From an uncultured Lachnospiraceae bacterium (GTDB taxonomy: Bacteria > Bacillota > Clostridia > Lachnospirales > Lachnospiraceae), in assembly GCA_934343915.1 (NCBI GenBank), contig CAKRIL010000045.1, positions 1 to 23,578 of the forward strand: 23,578 nt of DNA, given 5' to 3'. Position numbers and translations under genes: made by a program. This document shows, piece by piece, positions 14,110 to 20,889 of this stretch (position 1 is the first letter of the stretch; every line of letters starts with the position of its first letter). Below the pieces are notes generated by a model. The model saw only the letters and a list, made by a program, of their open reading frames with translations, ran no database searches and had not been told where the DNA came from.

Positions 14110-15990
14110 ATGGAAAATTATCTTGAAGAAAATTATGATGTCGTTGTAGTCGGCGCGGGACATGCGGGATGTGAAGCCGCACTTGCATGCGCAAGGCTCG
14201 GGCTTGAGACAATCATGTTCACCGTAAGCGTGGAAAGTATTGCGCTTATGCCATGTAACCCTAATATCGGAGGAAGTTCTAAGGGTCACCTTGTAAGAGA
14301 GCTTGATGCCCTTGGCGGTGAGATGGGAAAGAACATAGACAAGACCTTTATACAGTCTAAGATGCTTAACAGCTCCAAGGGACCGGCAGTTCACTCGCTG
14401 CGCGCGCAGGCGGATAAGTCCGAGTACAGCAGACAGATGAGAAGAACCCTCGAGAATACGGAGCATCTCACTATCCGCCAGGCAGAGGTAGCCGATATCA
14501 TGACGGATGATGACAATAACATTACGGGAGTTAAGACCTATTCCGGAGCCGTGTACCATTGCCGTGCCGTAGTTCTGTGTACGGGAACATACCTTAAGGC
14601 AAGGTGCATATACGGCGATGTGAGCAGCTATACAGGTCCTAACGGGCTTCAGGCAGCCAATCACCTGACTGATGCACTTAAGAGGCTTGGAATCGAAATA
14701 AGACGCTTCAAGACGGGTACTCCGGCAAGAGTTGACAGGCGTTCCATCGATTTTTCCAAGATGGAGGAGCAGTTCGGGGATAAGCATATAGTGCCTTTTT
14801 CATTTACAACCAACCCTGATGATATTCAGAAGGAACAGGTATCATGCTATCTTACATACACGAATGAAAAGACACATAAGATAATCCGCGACAATCTCGA
14901 CCGTTCACCTTTATATTCGGGCAAAATAGAGGGCACGGGACCTCGTTACTGTCCGTCGATAGAGGATAAGGTAGTAAGATTCGCAGACAAGGACAGACAT
15001 CAGGTATTTGTTGAGCCTGAGGGAAATTATACGAATGAGATGTACCTTGGAGGTATGTCAAGCTCACTCCCTGAGGATGTGCAGTATGAGATGTACCGCA
15101 CGGTACCGGGACTTGAGAATGTCAAGATTGTCCGCAATGCGTATGCCATTGAGTATGACTGCATTAATCCTGTTGAGCTTAAGGCATCTCTTGAGTTCAA
15201 GAATGTCCACGGACTTTTTTCGGGCGGACAGATTAACGGAAGCTCAGGCTATGAGGAAGCAGCGGTTCAGGGTCTTGTTGCGGGCATCAATGCAGCCATG
15301 AAGCTGCTTGACAGGGATCCGCTTATTCTTGATCGTTCTGAGGCTTATATAGGTGTGCTTATCGATGACCTTGTAACTAAGGAAAGCACAGAGCCATACA
15401 GAATGATGACCTCAAGGGCAGAGTACAGGCTTCTTTTAAGACAGGACAATGCGGACTTAAGACTCTCCGCAAAGGGACATGAGATAGGTCTTATATCGGA
15501 TGAGAGATATGCGAAGGTTGAAGAAAAGAGAAGAGCGATAGATGCTGAGATTAAAAGACTCAGCTCCGTGATGATAGGCGGTACGAATGAAGTGACCGGG
15601 TTCCTTGCAAAGCACAACAGTGCTGCACTCAACAACGGAGTGTCTCTTGCCGACCTTATTAAGAGACCTGAGCTTGATTATGATGCGATTGCAGAGCTTG
15701 ATAAGGACAGACAGCCTCTTTCATGGGATGTGATAGAGCAGGTAAATATCAATATTAAGTATCAGGGATATATTGAGAGAGAATTAAGACAGGTAGAGCA
15801 TTTTAAGAAGCTTGAAAAGAAGCTTATACCTGATAATATTGACTATGATGAGGTTGGAAGCTTAAGACTTGAGGCAAGACAGAAGCTTAAGAGCTTCAGA
15901 CCGCGTTCAATAGGACAGGCATCGAGAATATCAGGTGTGTCACCGGCGGATATTACAGTGCTGCTTGTCTATCTTGAATCAAGAAGATAG
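14110..15990 (+). CDS. mnmG: tRNA uridine-5-carboxymethylaminomethyl modification enzyme MnmG
   Basis: FAD- and NADH-dependent partner of MnmE, 626 aa. The N-terminal Rossmann motif is VVVVGAGHAGCEAA (11-24). The family block NPNIGGSSKGHLVRELDALG follows, then PRYCPSIEDKVVRF and the second signature GLFSGGQINGSSGYEEAA. The C-terminal helical domain, which contacts MnmE, contains SRAEYRLLLRQDNADLRL. The start is fixed by the N-terminus, but the ribosome-binding site is unusual: GAGAGG lies about 25 bp upstream, separated from the ATG by a small GCGC/GCGC hairpin (about 14088-14100) that may bring the two closer. It follows mnmE by 32 bp and precedes rsmG by 9 bp. Confidence 0.97.
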   Translation: MENYLEENYDVVVVGAGHAGCEAALACARLGLETIMFTVSVESIALMPCNPNIGGSSKGHLVRELDALGGEMGKNIDKTFIQSKMLNSSKGPAVHSLRAQADKSEYSRQMRRTLENTEHLTIRQAEVADIMTDDDNNITGVKTYSGAVYHCRAVVLCTGTYLKARCIYGDVSSYTGPNGLQAANHLTDALKRLGIEIRRFKTGTPARVDRRSIDFSKMEEQFGDKHIVPFSFTTNPDDIQKEQVSCYLTYTNEKTHKIIRDNLDRSPLYSGKIEGTGPRYCPSIEDKVVRFADKDRHQVFVEPEGNYTNEMYLGGMSSSLPEDVQYEMYRTVPGLENVKIVRNAYAIEYDCINPVELKASLEFKNVHGLFSGGQINGSSGYEEAAVQGLVAGINAAMKLLDRDPLILDRSEAYIGVLIDDLVTKESTEPYRMMTSRAEYRLLLRQDNADLRLSAKGHEIGLISDERYAKVEEKRRAIDAEIKRLSSVMIGGTNEVTGFLAKHNSAALNNGVSLADLIKRPELDYDAIAELDKDRQPLSWDVIEQVNINIKYQGYIERELRQVEHFKKLEKKLIPDNIDYDEVGSLRLEARQKLKSFRPRSIGQASRISGVSPADITVLLVYLESRR

Positions 15991-15999
15991 GAGGTATCA

Positions 16000-16713
16000 A
16001 TGGCTGATTTTTTAAGGGACAGCTTAGAAAAAATAGGATATACACCAAGTGATGCACAGTGTGAGCAGCTTAACAGCTTTCATAAGCTTCTGTGTGAATG
16101 GAATGAGTTCATGAATCTTACGGGCATTACCGAGTATAATGAGGTCGTGATTAAGCACTTTGTGGACAGTCTTGCGGTAAATTGTGTATATTCATTCAAA
16201 AATACGGACAAGGTTGTGGATATCGGAACCGGAGCCGGATTTCCGGGACTTCCTCTTAAGATAATGTATCCGGATGTGCAGTTCACACTGCTTGATTCGC
16301 TTAACAAGAGAATTAAGTTCTTGGATGAGGTTATAAATACTGACGGGCTTAACAAGATTGAGACTCTTCACGGAAGAGCGGAGGATTACGCCAGGAACAA
16401 GGAGTACCGTGAACAGTATGACGTATGTGTATCCCGTGCGGTAGCCAATCTTGCGACGCTCAGTGAATATTGTCTGCCTTATGTAAAGGTCGGCGGCGTA
16501 TTCATAGCATATAAGGCGGGACAGATTGATGAGGAGCTTAAGGCGAGTGAGCGTGCGGTGAAGCTGCTTGGTGGAGAGATTGTTGATGTGCATAAGTTCA
16601 CGCTTCCTGACACGGACATAGACAGAACCTTTGTCGTAATAAAAAAGACGGCAGCCACCTCCAAGAAATATCCGAGGAAGGCGGGTCTGCCGTCAAAAGA
16701 GCCATTGGCTTAG
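16000..16713 (+). CDS. rsmG: 16S rRNA (guanine-N7)-methyltransferase RsmG
   Basis: Methylates N7 of a guanine in the 530 loop of 16S rRNA (G527 in E. coli), using S-adenosylmethionine. It is 237 aa. The family block FMNLTGITEYNEVVIKHFVD lies near residues 37-56, and the AdoMet-binding motif VVDIGTGAGFPGLPLKI at 72-88. VSRAVANLATL and VGGVFIAYKAG follow. GGAGG is 5 bp before the ATG. It is the last gene of the mnmE operon and ends 9 bp from the convergent hydrolase. Its 3' coding end contains a hairpin that works as a terminator on the opposite strand. Confidence 0.96.
   Translation: MADFLRDSLEKIGYTPSDAQCEQLNSFHKLLCEWNEFMNLTGITEYNEVVIKHFVDSLAVNCVYSFKNTDKVVDIGTGAGFPGLPLKIMYPDVQFTLLDSLNKRIKFLDEVINTDGLNKIETLHGRAEDYARNKEYREQYDVCVSRAVANLATLSEYCLPYVKVGGVFIAYKAGQIDEELKASERAVKLLGGEIVDVHKFTLPDTDIDRTFVVIKKTAATSKKYPRKAGLPSKEPLA
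16641..16694 (-). terminator. Minus-strand terminator embedded in the rsmG 3' end
   Basis: On the minus strand GACGGCAG (16694-16687) pairs with CTGCCGTC (16654-16647), an 8-bp GC-rich stem with inner CCTC/GAGG pairing in the loop. T6 follows immediately (16646-16641). It lies about 30 bp downstream of the hydrolase stop, so it should end that transcript within the rsmG coding sequence. Confidence 0.65.
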
Positions 16714-16722
16714 GTCTTATTA

Positions 16723-17691
16723 TTAAAAGCTTTTATTGAGGATATCAGCAAGCTTCTCAGGGCATTCGTACTGAGGCATGTTGATATCTTCAAGAATAAT
16801 TGTGGATATGTTTTCATTATCTCTGTCAAATGTGGACAGAGATTTTTTTGCGGGCTTATTATCGGAACCTGTCACGATAAATACAGGTGTGGTGAGCTTA
16901 TCAAGCATACGTCTGATGTCCACATTCAGGAGGTTTCCGTGTATGCTTGAGTAGAGAAATCTGCCGTAATATCCGCCTGTGTGAGCTGCCTCATACATGG
17001 AGGAGATAAGCTGTTCTCTCTCTTCGTCATCCATGCCCGGTATCCTTGCGACGGCTTCTGATATAGCCTTGCGGTTATAGCGGATATTATATATGAACGA
17101 ACCGATAACAGGTGTGTTATATACTGCGCGAAGTCCCTTCACAATGTAAGGATTCGTCGATGGATTGCAGTAGGTGCTCTCCATGCCGACAGGATTGACA
17201 AAGCTGATACCGGAGTAGAGCTTAGGCATAAGAACTGCCGCACTCAGAAGCAATGAAGCAGATGAAGCACTTGCAACGGCATTTATACCTGTGGTATCAT
17301 GACTTCTGCATATTCTGTTCTTCACAAAATCATTAATTGCGAGAGCGTACATGTATACTGAATAGTCAACAGTGTTCTTATCGGAAAATCCGCATCCCGG
17401 AAGGTCGATAACGTACACGGAGTTGGTCTTGGCAAGCGCCGTGGCTGTGGAAATCCATTCCGACATGTTAGCTGACGGGTCTAAGGCATGTATTAAAAGC
17501 ACAGGATTTCCGCTTCCGTAATGCTTGTACGATATGCTGCCGAAACGTCCCGTATATACGCGGCATTCCTCGCGGTGATTGGCATTGCCCGAGGTCGCCT
17601 TCTTATATTCATATGTGTTGTAAGCTGCCATGCATCCAAGAGCGAGTCCGGCAGCGCGGAGTAAAGAATGCTTTTTCTTTTTACGGTTCAT
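16723..17691 (-). CDS. Membrane-anchored alpha/beta-hydrolase-like protein
   Basis: 322-aa protein with a basic start (MNRKKKKH), one hydrophobic anchor (about 9-25), then an alpha/beta-hydrolase fold: GSGNPVLLIHALDPS (oxyanion strand, 60-73), VYVIDLPGCGFSDK (92-105), a nucleophile-elbow region INAVASASSASLLL (136-149) and TPVFIVTGSDNKP (268-280, candidate acid D277). The elbow is not the usual G-x-S-x-G, and the site where the catalytic histidine is expected reads INMPQYECPE. It may therefore be a poor or inactive enzyme; substrate unknown. The start at 17691 has GGAG 6 bp upstream; 17703 and a GTG at 17724 are alternatives. A GCCGCC-GCAA-GGTGGC hairpin lies in the leader (17707-17722). It is the only gene here facing an outgoing replication fork. 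Confidence 0.75.
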   Translation of the reverse strand: MNRKKKKHSLLRAAGLALGCMAAYNTYEYKKATSGNANHREECRVYTGRFGSISYKHYGSGNPVLLIHALDPSANMSEWISTATALAKTNSVYVIDLPGCGFSDKNTVDYSVYMYALAINDFVKNRICRSHDTTGINAVASASSASLLLSAAVLMPKLYSGISFVNPVGMESTYCNPSTNPYIVKGLRAVYNTPVIGSFIYNIRYNRKAISEAVARIPGMDDEEREQLISSMYEAAHTGGYYGRFLYSSIHGNLLNVDIRRMLDKLTTPVFIVTGSDNKPAKKSLSTFDRDNENISTIILEDINMPQYECPEKLADILNKSF

Positions 17692-17903
17692 GATAGTCTC
17701 CATTCCGCCACCTTGCGGCGGCACAATAATATTGCGTTTGACACTTACACTATATTATAACCAGTATAGACTATTCGGATTTAACTGGCAAGCATGATTT
17801 GAAAGATATTATAAATTGAGAGCGGTGCAAAACGGCTTCCTGAGAATGTGTGTATATGTACGGCAGATTAACGCTGTGAATTCAACATTATTTTAATATT
17901 TGC

Positions 17904-17932
17904 TTTTCAAATACGGGATTTTAGTATATAAT
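17904..17932 (+). promoter_or_regulatory. Promoter of the coiled-coil/response-regulator pair
   Basis: TTTTCA (17904-17909) and a perfect TATAAT (17927-17932) are 17 bp apart, about 35 bp before the ATG at 17974. Nothing else recognisable was found in the gap 17725-17903, apart from a TTGACA-like hexamer near 17738 without a spaced -10. Confidence 0.6.
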
Positions 17933-17973
17933 CTTATATTATAGGACAAATTTACCAGTAAGTGGTGTTAGCT

Positions 17974-18447
17974 ATGAATGAAGTTGGAGCTTACTTTAAG
18001 GAAAAATTAAATAAAGCCGATTTTAAAAGAAGAAGCCTTGAAAATCAGGTGAAGTGTATCGAGAACGAGTTCAACAAGCTCACCGAGAGAGAAAAGAGCA
18101 TATCTGTGAGGGAGGATACTCCGGATTATGTTTTTCAGGTTGAATGCTTTGAGAAAAATCTTGATAATGAGGAGCTTGACAGAATCAGGAAGCGCAAGGC
18201 AGAGCTGGAACAGGAATTATCGGATGCTAAGGCTCAGCTTCAGGAAAATAAGATTAGTGTCGAAAAGTTTAGACGATTGTATGATTTATCAATAAATAAC
18301 ATAAACGGTAATAAGGAAAGCAAAGGTCTTAATTCAGACATTTACAATAAACTGGAATTTATTTTACAACTTATGGATAACGATATTGTGCGGGCAAAGA
18401 TGGAGCTCGCCGGTATATTGAAGGAGGAGAGTGCAGATGCCAATTAA
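17974..18447 (+). CDS. Coiled-coil protein resembling the DegS sensor region, without kinase domain
   Basis: 157-aa soluble protein, mostly charged helix. About 10-45 and 75-110 are heptad-like (KADFKRRSLENQVKCIENEF; ELDRIRKRKAELEQELSDAK). No membrane segment or signal peptide is present. The layout resembles the cytoplasmic coiled-coil sensor domain of DegS. The C-terminal segment NKLEFILQLMDNDIVRAKMEL recalls a helix of the HisKA_3 dimerisation domain. The protein contains no histidine at all and no HATPase domain, so it cannot be a histidine kinase. It overlaps the next gene, a DegU/NarL-type regulator, by 11 bp, which suggests a functional pair. The ATG at 17974 follows AAGTGG; GTG codons at 17962 and 17965 are weaker alternatives. 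The DegS link is inference from pattern only. Confidence 0.7.
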   Translation: MNEVGAYFKEKLNKADFKRRSLENQVKCIENEFNKLTEREKSISVREDTPDYVFQVECFEKNLDNEELDRIRKRKAELEQELSDAKAQLQENKISVEKFRRLYDLSINNINGNKESKGLNSDIYNKLEFILQLMDNDIVRAKMELAGILKEESADAN

Positions 18448-19084
18448 TGTATTAATTGCAGATGACCATACAATAGTCAGAGAGGGTGTTAAGTGCATAC
18501 TTGAGAATTCAAGCGATGTTGAAGTTATAGCAGAAGCATCAGACGGTTATGAATGTCTCAATGCTATAAATAAGACGAATCCTAATGTAGTTATCTTAGA
18601 CATATCAATGCCTAATCTTGACGGACTCAAGGTGCTTCAGATAATGCGTGAGCAGAAGATGAACACGAAGGTGCTGATCATGACTGCCAAGAAGGAGCCT
18701 GAATATCTTGTAAGGGCAGTAGATATGGGATGTGACGGATATATTCTGAAGACGACGGATTCCATTGCACTTCGCAAGGCGATTCATTCAGTCTACAACG
18801 GAGAGATGTACATTGAACCGGAGCTTAAGTCGGTTCTCAATGAGACAATGTCAATCAGGGATACGGCAGTGGACAGACTTAATGACCTGACCAGAAGAGA
18901 GATAGATGTTCTTAAGCTTTTGGCAGAGGGGCTCTTTAACAAAGAGATTGCAAGCCGGCTTAATATCAGTGAACGAACGGTCAAGAATCATGTGTCCAAC
19001 ATATTCAAGAAGATATCTGTATCTGATAGAACCCAGGCGGCGGTGTTCGCGATAAAGAATAATCTAATCAAGATAACGTATTAA
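18437..19084 (+). CDS. NarL/DegU-family response regulator
   Basis: 215-aa DNA-binding response regulator. The receiver domain has the acidic pair D9-D10 (LIADDHT), the phosphoacceptor D55 in VVILDISMPNLDG, T83 in LIMTAKKE and K105 in GYILKT, so it looks phosphorylatable. The LuxR-type helix-turn-helix (about 150-213) reads LTRREIDVLKLLAEGLFNKE then IASRLNISERTVKNHVSNIF. The start at 18437 has AAGGAGG at 18421-18427; the GTG at 18431 is too close to it. It overlaps the coiled-coil gene. No cognate kinase lies in the window. Transcription ends at the parS-containing hairpin 17 bp downstream. Confidence 0.92.
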   Translation: MPINVLIADDHTIVREGVKCILENSSDVEVIAEASDGYECLNAINKTNPNVVILDISMPNLDGLKVLQIMREQKMNTKVLIMTAKKEPEYLVRAVDMGCDGYILKTTDSIALRKAIHSVYNGEMYIEPELKSVLNETMSIRDTAVDRLNDLTRREIDVLKLLAEGLFNKEIASRLNISERTVKNHVSNIFKKISVSDRTQAAVFAIKNNLIKITY

Positions 19085-19100
19085 AGGTGCGGAAATTTAT

Positions 19101-19142
19101 GCGGGTAATGTTTCACGTGAAACATTACCCGCTTTTCTTTTT
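19101..19142 (+). terminator. parS1 site forming the stem of a terminator-like hairpin
   Basis: A perfect 32-bp palindrome (19101-19132) has the 16-bp parS consensus TGTTTCACGTGAAACA at its centre (19109-19124). The flanking arms are GCGGGTAA and TTACCCGC. TTTTCTTTTT follows at once (19133-19142). As RNA it would form a stem of at least 13 bp with a CACGTG loop and a U-tract, suitable for ending the response-regulator transcript, while as DNA it is a ParB-binding site. Confidence 0.88.
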
Positions 19143-19230
19143 GAGGGGCTTGCATATATGCAACATATTTATTCTTATGTAGCATGTTATAGTTATTGGG
19201 GAAAAAATATGTGAAACGGAAGGTGTTGAG

Positions 19231-19461
19231 GAGTGTATCAGATTTATTTATACATATCAGCGCCGGTTTACGAAGCAAGATGTTCTAAGTACTCTAATAA
19301 AATATATTGAATGGTTACGCCACCGCAGCAAAGCAGCCCTCCATGTCTGCATTGCTGCTAATTCGGCATCCATGCCGAATTTGGCTGGGAGAGAGAAGAG
19401 TACTAAGAACATCTAAGCTTCTCCAAAAGACGTGATATGTATAAATAAATCATATACACTC
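19231..19461 (+). repeat. Palindromic structured element A (231 bp)
   Basis: The outer arms at 19231-19259 and 19433-19461 pair at 27 of 29 positions and end in GAGTGTAT/ATACACTC. Inside are GAAGC/GCTTC (19272-19276 with 19417-19421) and an 18-bp middle stem (19278-19295 with 19397-19414, one mismatch). GCCA/TGGC (19319-19322 with 19382-19385) closes two hairpins: HP1 19325-19336/19347-19358, and HP2 ATTCGGCA-TCCA-TGCCGAAT (19361-19380). No open reading frame explains it. Family unknown; either a MITE-like palindromic repeat or a structured RNA. It is homologous to element B in reverse orientation. Confidence 0.8.
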
Positions 19462-19548
19462 GATTAACGGACGTTTGGCAATGTTATGCTGTGGAATATG
19501 TGGTATGTATAGAACCGCTTATCAAAATTAAAAAGTAAAGCGAGATTA

Positions 19549-19564
19549 TGTTTCACGTGAAACA
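19549..19564. promoter_or_regulatory. parS2, ParB-binding site
   Basis: Perfect match to TGTTTCACGTGAAACA. The sequence to its right (CATTACCC, then a T-rich stretch) matches that at parS1, while the left arm has diverged, so the long hairpin is lost here. Confidence 0.95.
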
Positions 19565-19711
19565 TTACCCATTTTATTTTTGTATAGATGTTGCGTATCA
19601 TGCAATACGTTATGGCGGGATGGATAAACGTGTAAAACGGGAGGTTGCTCACTTTTGACGAATAGCGAAGTGGTTAAGTAGATAAAATTTCGATATAATG
19701 AGCGCAATCAT

Positions 19712-19950
19712 GAATGTGTATGGAAGGTTATGTTTATGCATATTACGACTTTTGGGAGAAGCGTAGTTGTTCTTATGACTTTGTATAATATTCAGCCACA
19801 GACGGCATGGATGCCGGCTGAGTTGCAAACAGCCATGGATGGCTGATTTTGCAACGATGGCGGAAAAATAGAAAAATTTTCCAAAGTCATTAGAACAACC
19901 AGCTTCGGACAACGGAGCTAATATGCATAAACATAACCCGACATACACTC
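19712..19950 (-). repeat. Palindromic structured element B (239 bp), inverted copy of element A
   Basis: The outer arms contain a perfect 20-bp inverted repeat (19726-19745 with 19919-19938), then GTGTATG/CATACAC (19716-19722 with 19942-19948). Inner parts are GAAGC/GCTTC (19758-19762 with 19902-19906), an 18-bp middle stem (19765-19782 with 19883-19900), the closing GCCA/TGGC (19795-19798 with 19858-19861), HP2 CGGCA-TGGA-TGCCG (19803-19816) and HP1 (19822-19835 with 19840-19855). Its reverse complement lines up with element A throughout, with the same order of stems and TCCA loops. The stems are kept although their sequences differ. Unpaired positions recur at the same place in the middle stem of both copies. 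Confidence 0.8.
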
Positions 19951-19989
19951 AATACCTTAATTTATAATTAAATATAAACAAAACAAAAA

Positions 19990-20005
19990 AGTTTCACGTG
20001 AAACA
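19990..20005. promoter_or_regulatory. parS3, ParB-binding site next to the parA promoter
   Basis: AGTTTCACGTGAAACA matches parS at 15 of 16 positions; the 14-bp core palindrome is perfect. It ends 2 bp before the -35 region of the parA promoter, so bound ParB could affect parAB transcription. Confidence 0.88.
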
Positions 20006-20007
20006 TA

Positions 20008-20036
20008 TAGCAATTATACCTCAAAGCTGTTATAAT
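20008..20036 (+). promoter_or_regulatory. Extended -10 promoter of parA
   Basis: A perfect TATAAT (20031-20036) is preceded by TGT, giving an extended -10 (TGnTATAAT). The -35 (TAGCAA, 20008-20013) is poor. Transcription would start near 20043, leaving a leader of about 43 nt with AAGGAGG at 20075-20081. Confidence 0.6.
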
Positions 20037-20085
20037 GAACATTGCGTGAGAAATCATGAAAGAATATTACACAGAAGGAGGCACC

Positions 20086-20865
20086 ATGGGAAGAGTAATC
20101 GCAATCGCTAATCAAAAGGGTGGTGTTGGAAAGACTACAACCACTATCAATTTGTCTTCCTGTCTGGCAGAGTTAGGACAAAAGGTGCTTGTGGTGGACA
20201 CAGACCCTCAGGGGAACACGACAAGCGGACTTGGAATAGATAAGGTATCGGCAGAGCTTACAGTGTACCAGTTGATGATAGGTGAGTGTCAGGTAAGAGA
20301 ATGCCTTATACATACTGATTTTGAAAGACTTGACGTGATTCCTTCGAATGTCAATCTTGCAGGTGCGGAGATTGATTTAATAGGAATTGAGGATAGAGAG
20401 TTCATTTTGAAGAAAGCTTTGGCGGAGATAAAGGATGAATATGATTTTGTAATTCTCGATTGTCCACCGTCACTCAATATGCTTACCGTCAATGCAATGA
20501 CGGCGGCAGACACGGTACTTGTCCCAATTCAGTGTGAGTACTATGCACTCGAGGGATTGTCTCAGTTAATGCATACGATAAGTCTTGTTCAAAAGAGACT
20601 TAATCCTGAACTGGAGATGGAAGGTGTTGTATTCACAATGTATGATGCGAGAACTAATCTTTCTCTTCAGGTTGTGGAGAATGTTAAGGAAAATCTCAAG
20701 CATACGGTATATAAGACGATAATTCCGAGAAATGTACGACTTGCCGAGGCTCCGAGCCATGGACTTCCGATTAATTACTATGATTCAAAGTCAGCAGGTG
20801 CGGAAAGTTACAGACTTTTGGCACAGGAAGTCATTCATCGCGGGGATGAAGATTGGGAAGGCTAA
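20086..20865 (+). CDS. parA: Chromosome-partitioning ATPase ParA (Soj)
   Basis: 259-aa deviant-Walker ATPase that moves ParB-parS complexes and, in B. subtilis, regulates DnaA. The P-loop KGGVGKTTT (11-19) includes the signature lysine K11. Switch I is VLVVDTDPQGN (34-44), and Walker B is FVILDCPPS. The C-terminus has the VPIQCEYYALEGLSQL block and RNVRLAEAPSHGLP. The start at 20086 is chosen for AAGGAGG just upstream and the canonical MGRVIAIANQ. An upstream in-frame ATG at 20056 would add MKEYYTEGGT but has no ribosome-binding site. parB begins 24 bp later. Confidence 0.97.
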   Translation: MGRVIAIANQKGGVGKTTTTINLSSCLAELGQKVLVVDTDPQGNTTSGLGIDKVSAELTVYQLMIGECQVRECLIHTDFERLDVIPSNVNLAGAEIDLIGIEDREFILKKALAEIKDEYDFVILDCPPSLNMLTVNAMTAADTVLVPIQCEYYALEGLSQLMHTISLVQKRLNPELEMEGVVFTMYDARTNLSLQVVENVKENLKHTVYKTIIPRNVRLAEAPSHGLPINYYDSKSAGAESYRLLAQEVIHRGDEDWEG

Positions 20866-20889
20866 TAAATATAATACGAGAGGTGCAAT

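Larger units (their letters stand above)
19085..20085. other. 1-kb non-coding segregation region: parS sites alternating with palindromic elements
   Basis: No credible gene lies here. In order it contains parS1 within a 32-bp palindrome (19101-19132), a 14-bp palindrome TTGCATATATGCAA (19150-19163), element A (19231-19461), parS2 (19549-19564), a diverged copy of the palindrome (TTGCGTATCATGCAA, 19591-19605), element B (19712-19950), parS3 (19990-20005) and the parA promoter. The stretches after parS1 and parS2 resemble each other (AACATTACCC, then the palindrome, then AAACGG-AGGT), which points to an old duplication. Confidence 0.8.

Noticed and set aside
12853..14787. A 644-codon open frame on the minus strand, antisense to mnmE and mnmG.
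   Set aside because: The opposite strand encodes two full, highly conserved proteins. The antisense product is serine/leucine-rich, has no domain and no ribosome-binding site, and arises from codon bias.
16215..16809. TGTGGATAT sequences at 16215-16223 (rsmG) and 16801-16809 (hydrolase) as DnaA boxes.
   Set aside because: Each is an isolated one-mismatch copy; the first is explained by the conserved VVDIG motif of RsmG.
19464..19948. Two small minus-strand frames (62 and 99 codons) in the parS region.
   Set aside because: They run through parS2 and the inverted repeats of element B and show no coding signature or ribosome-binding site.
19231..19950. Insertion sequence or CRISPR array.
   Set aside because: No transposase frame, no clear target-site duplication, and only two inverted copies rather than short regularly spaced direct repeats.
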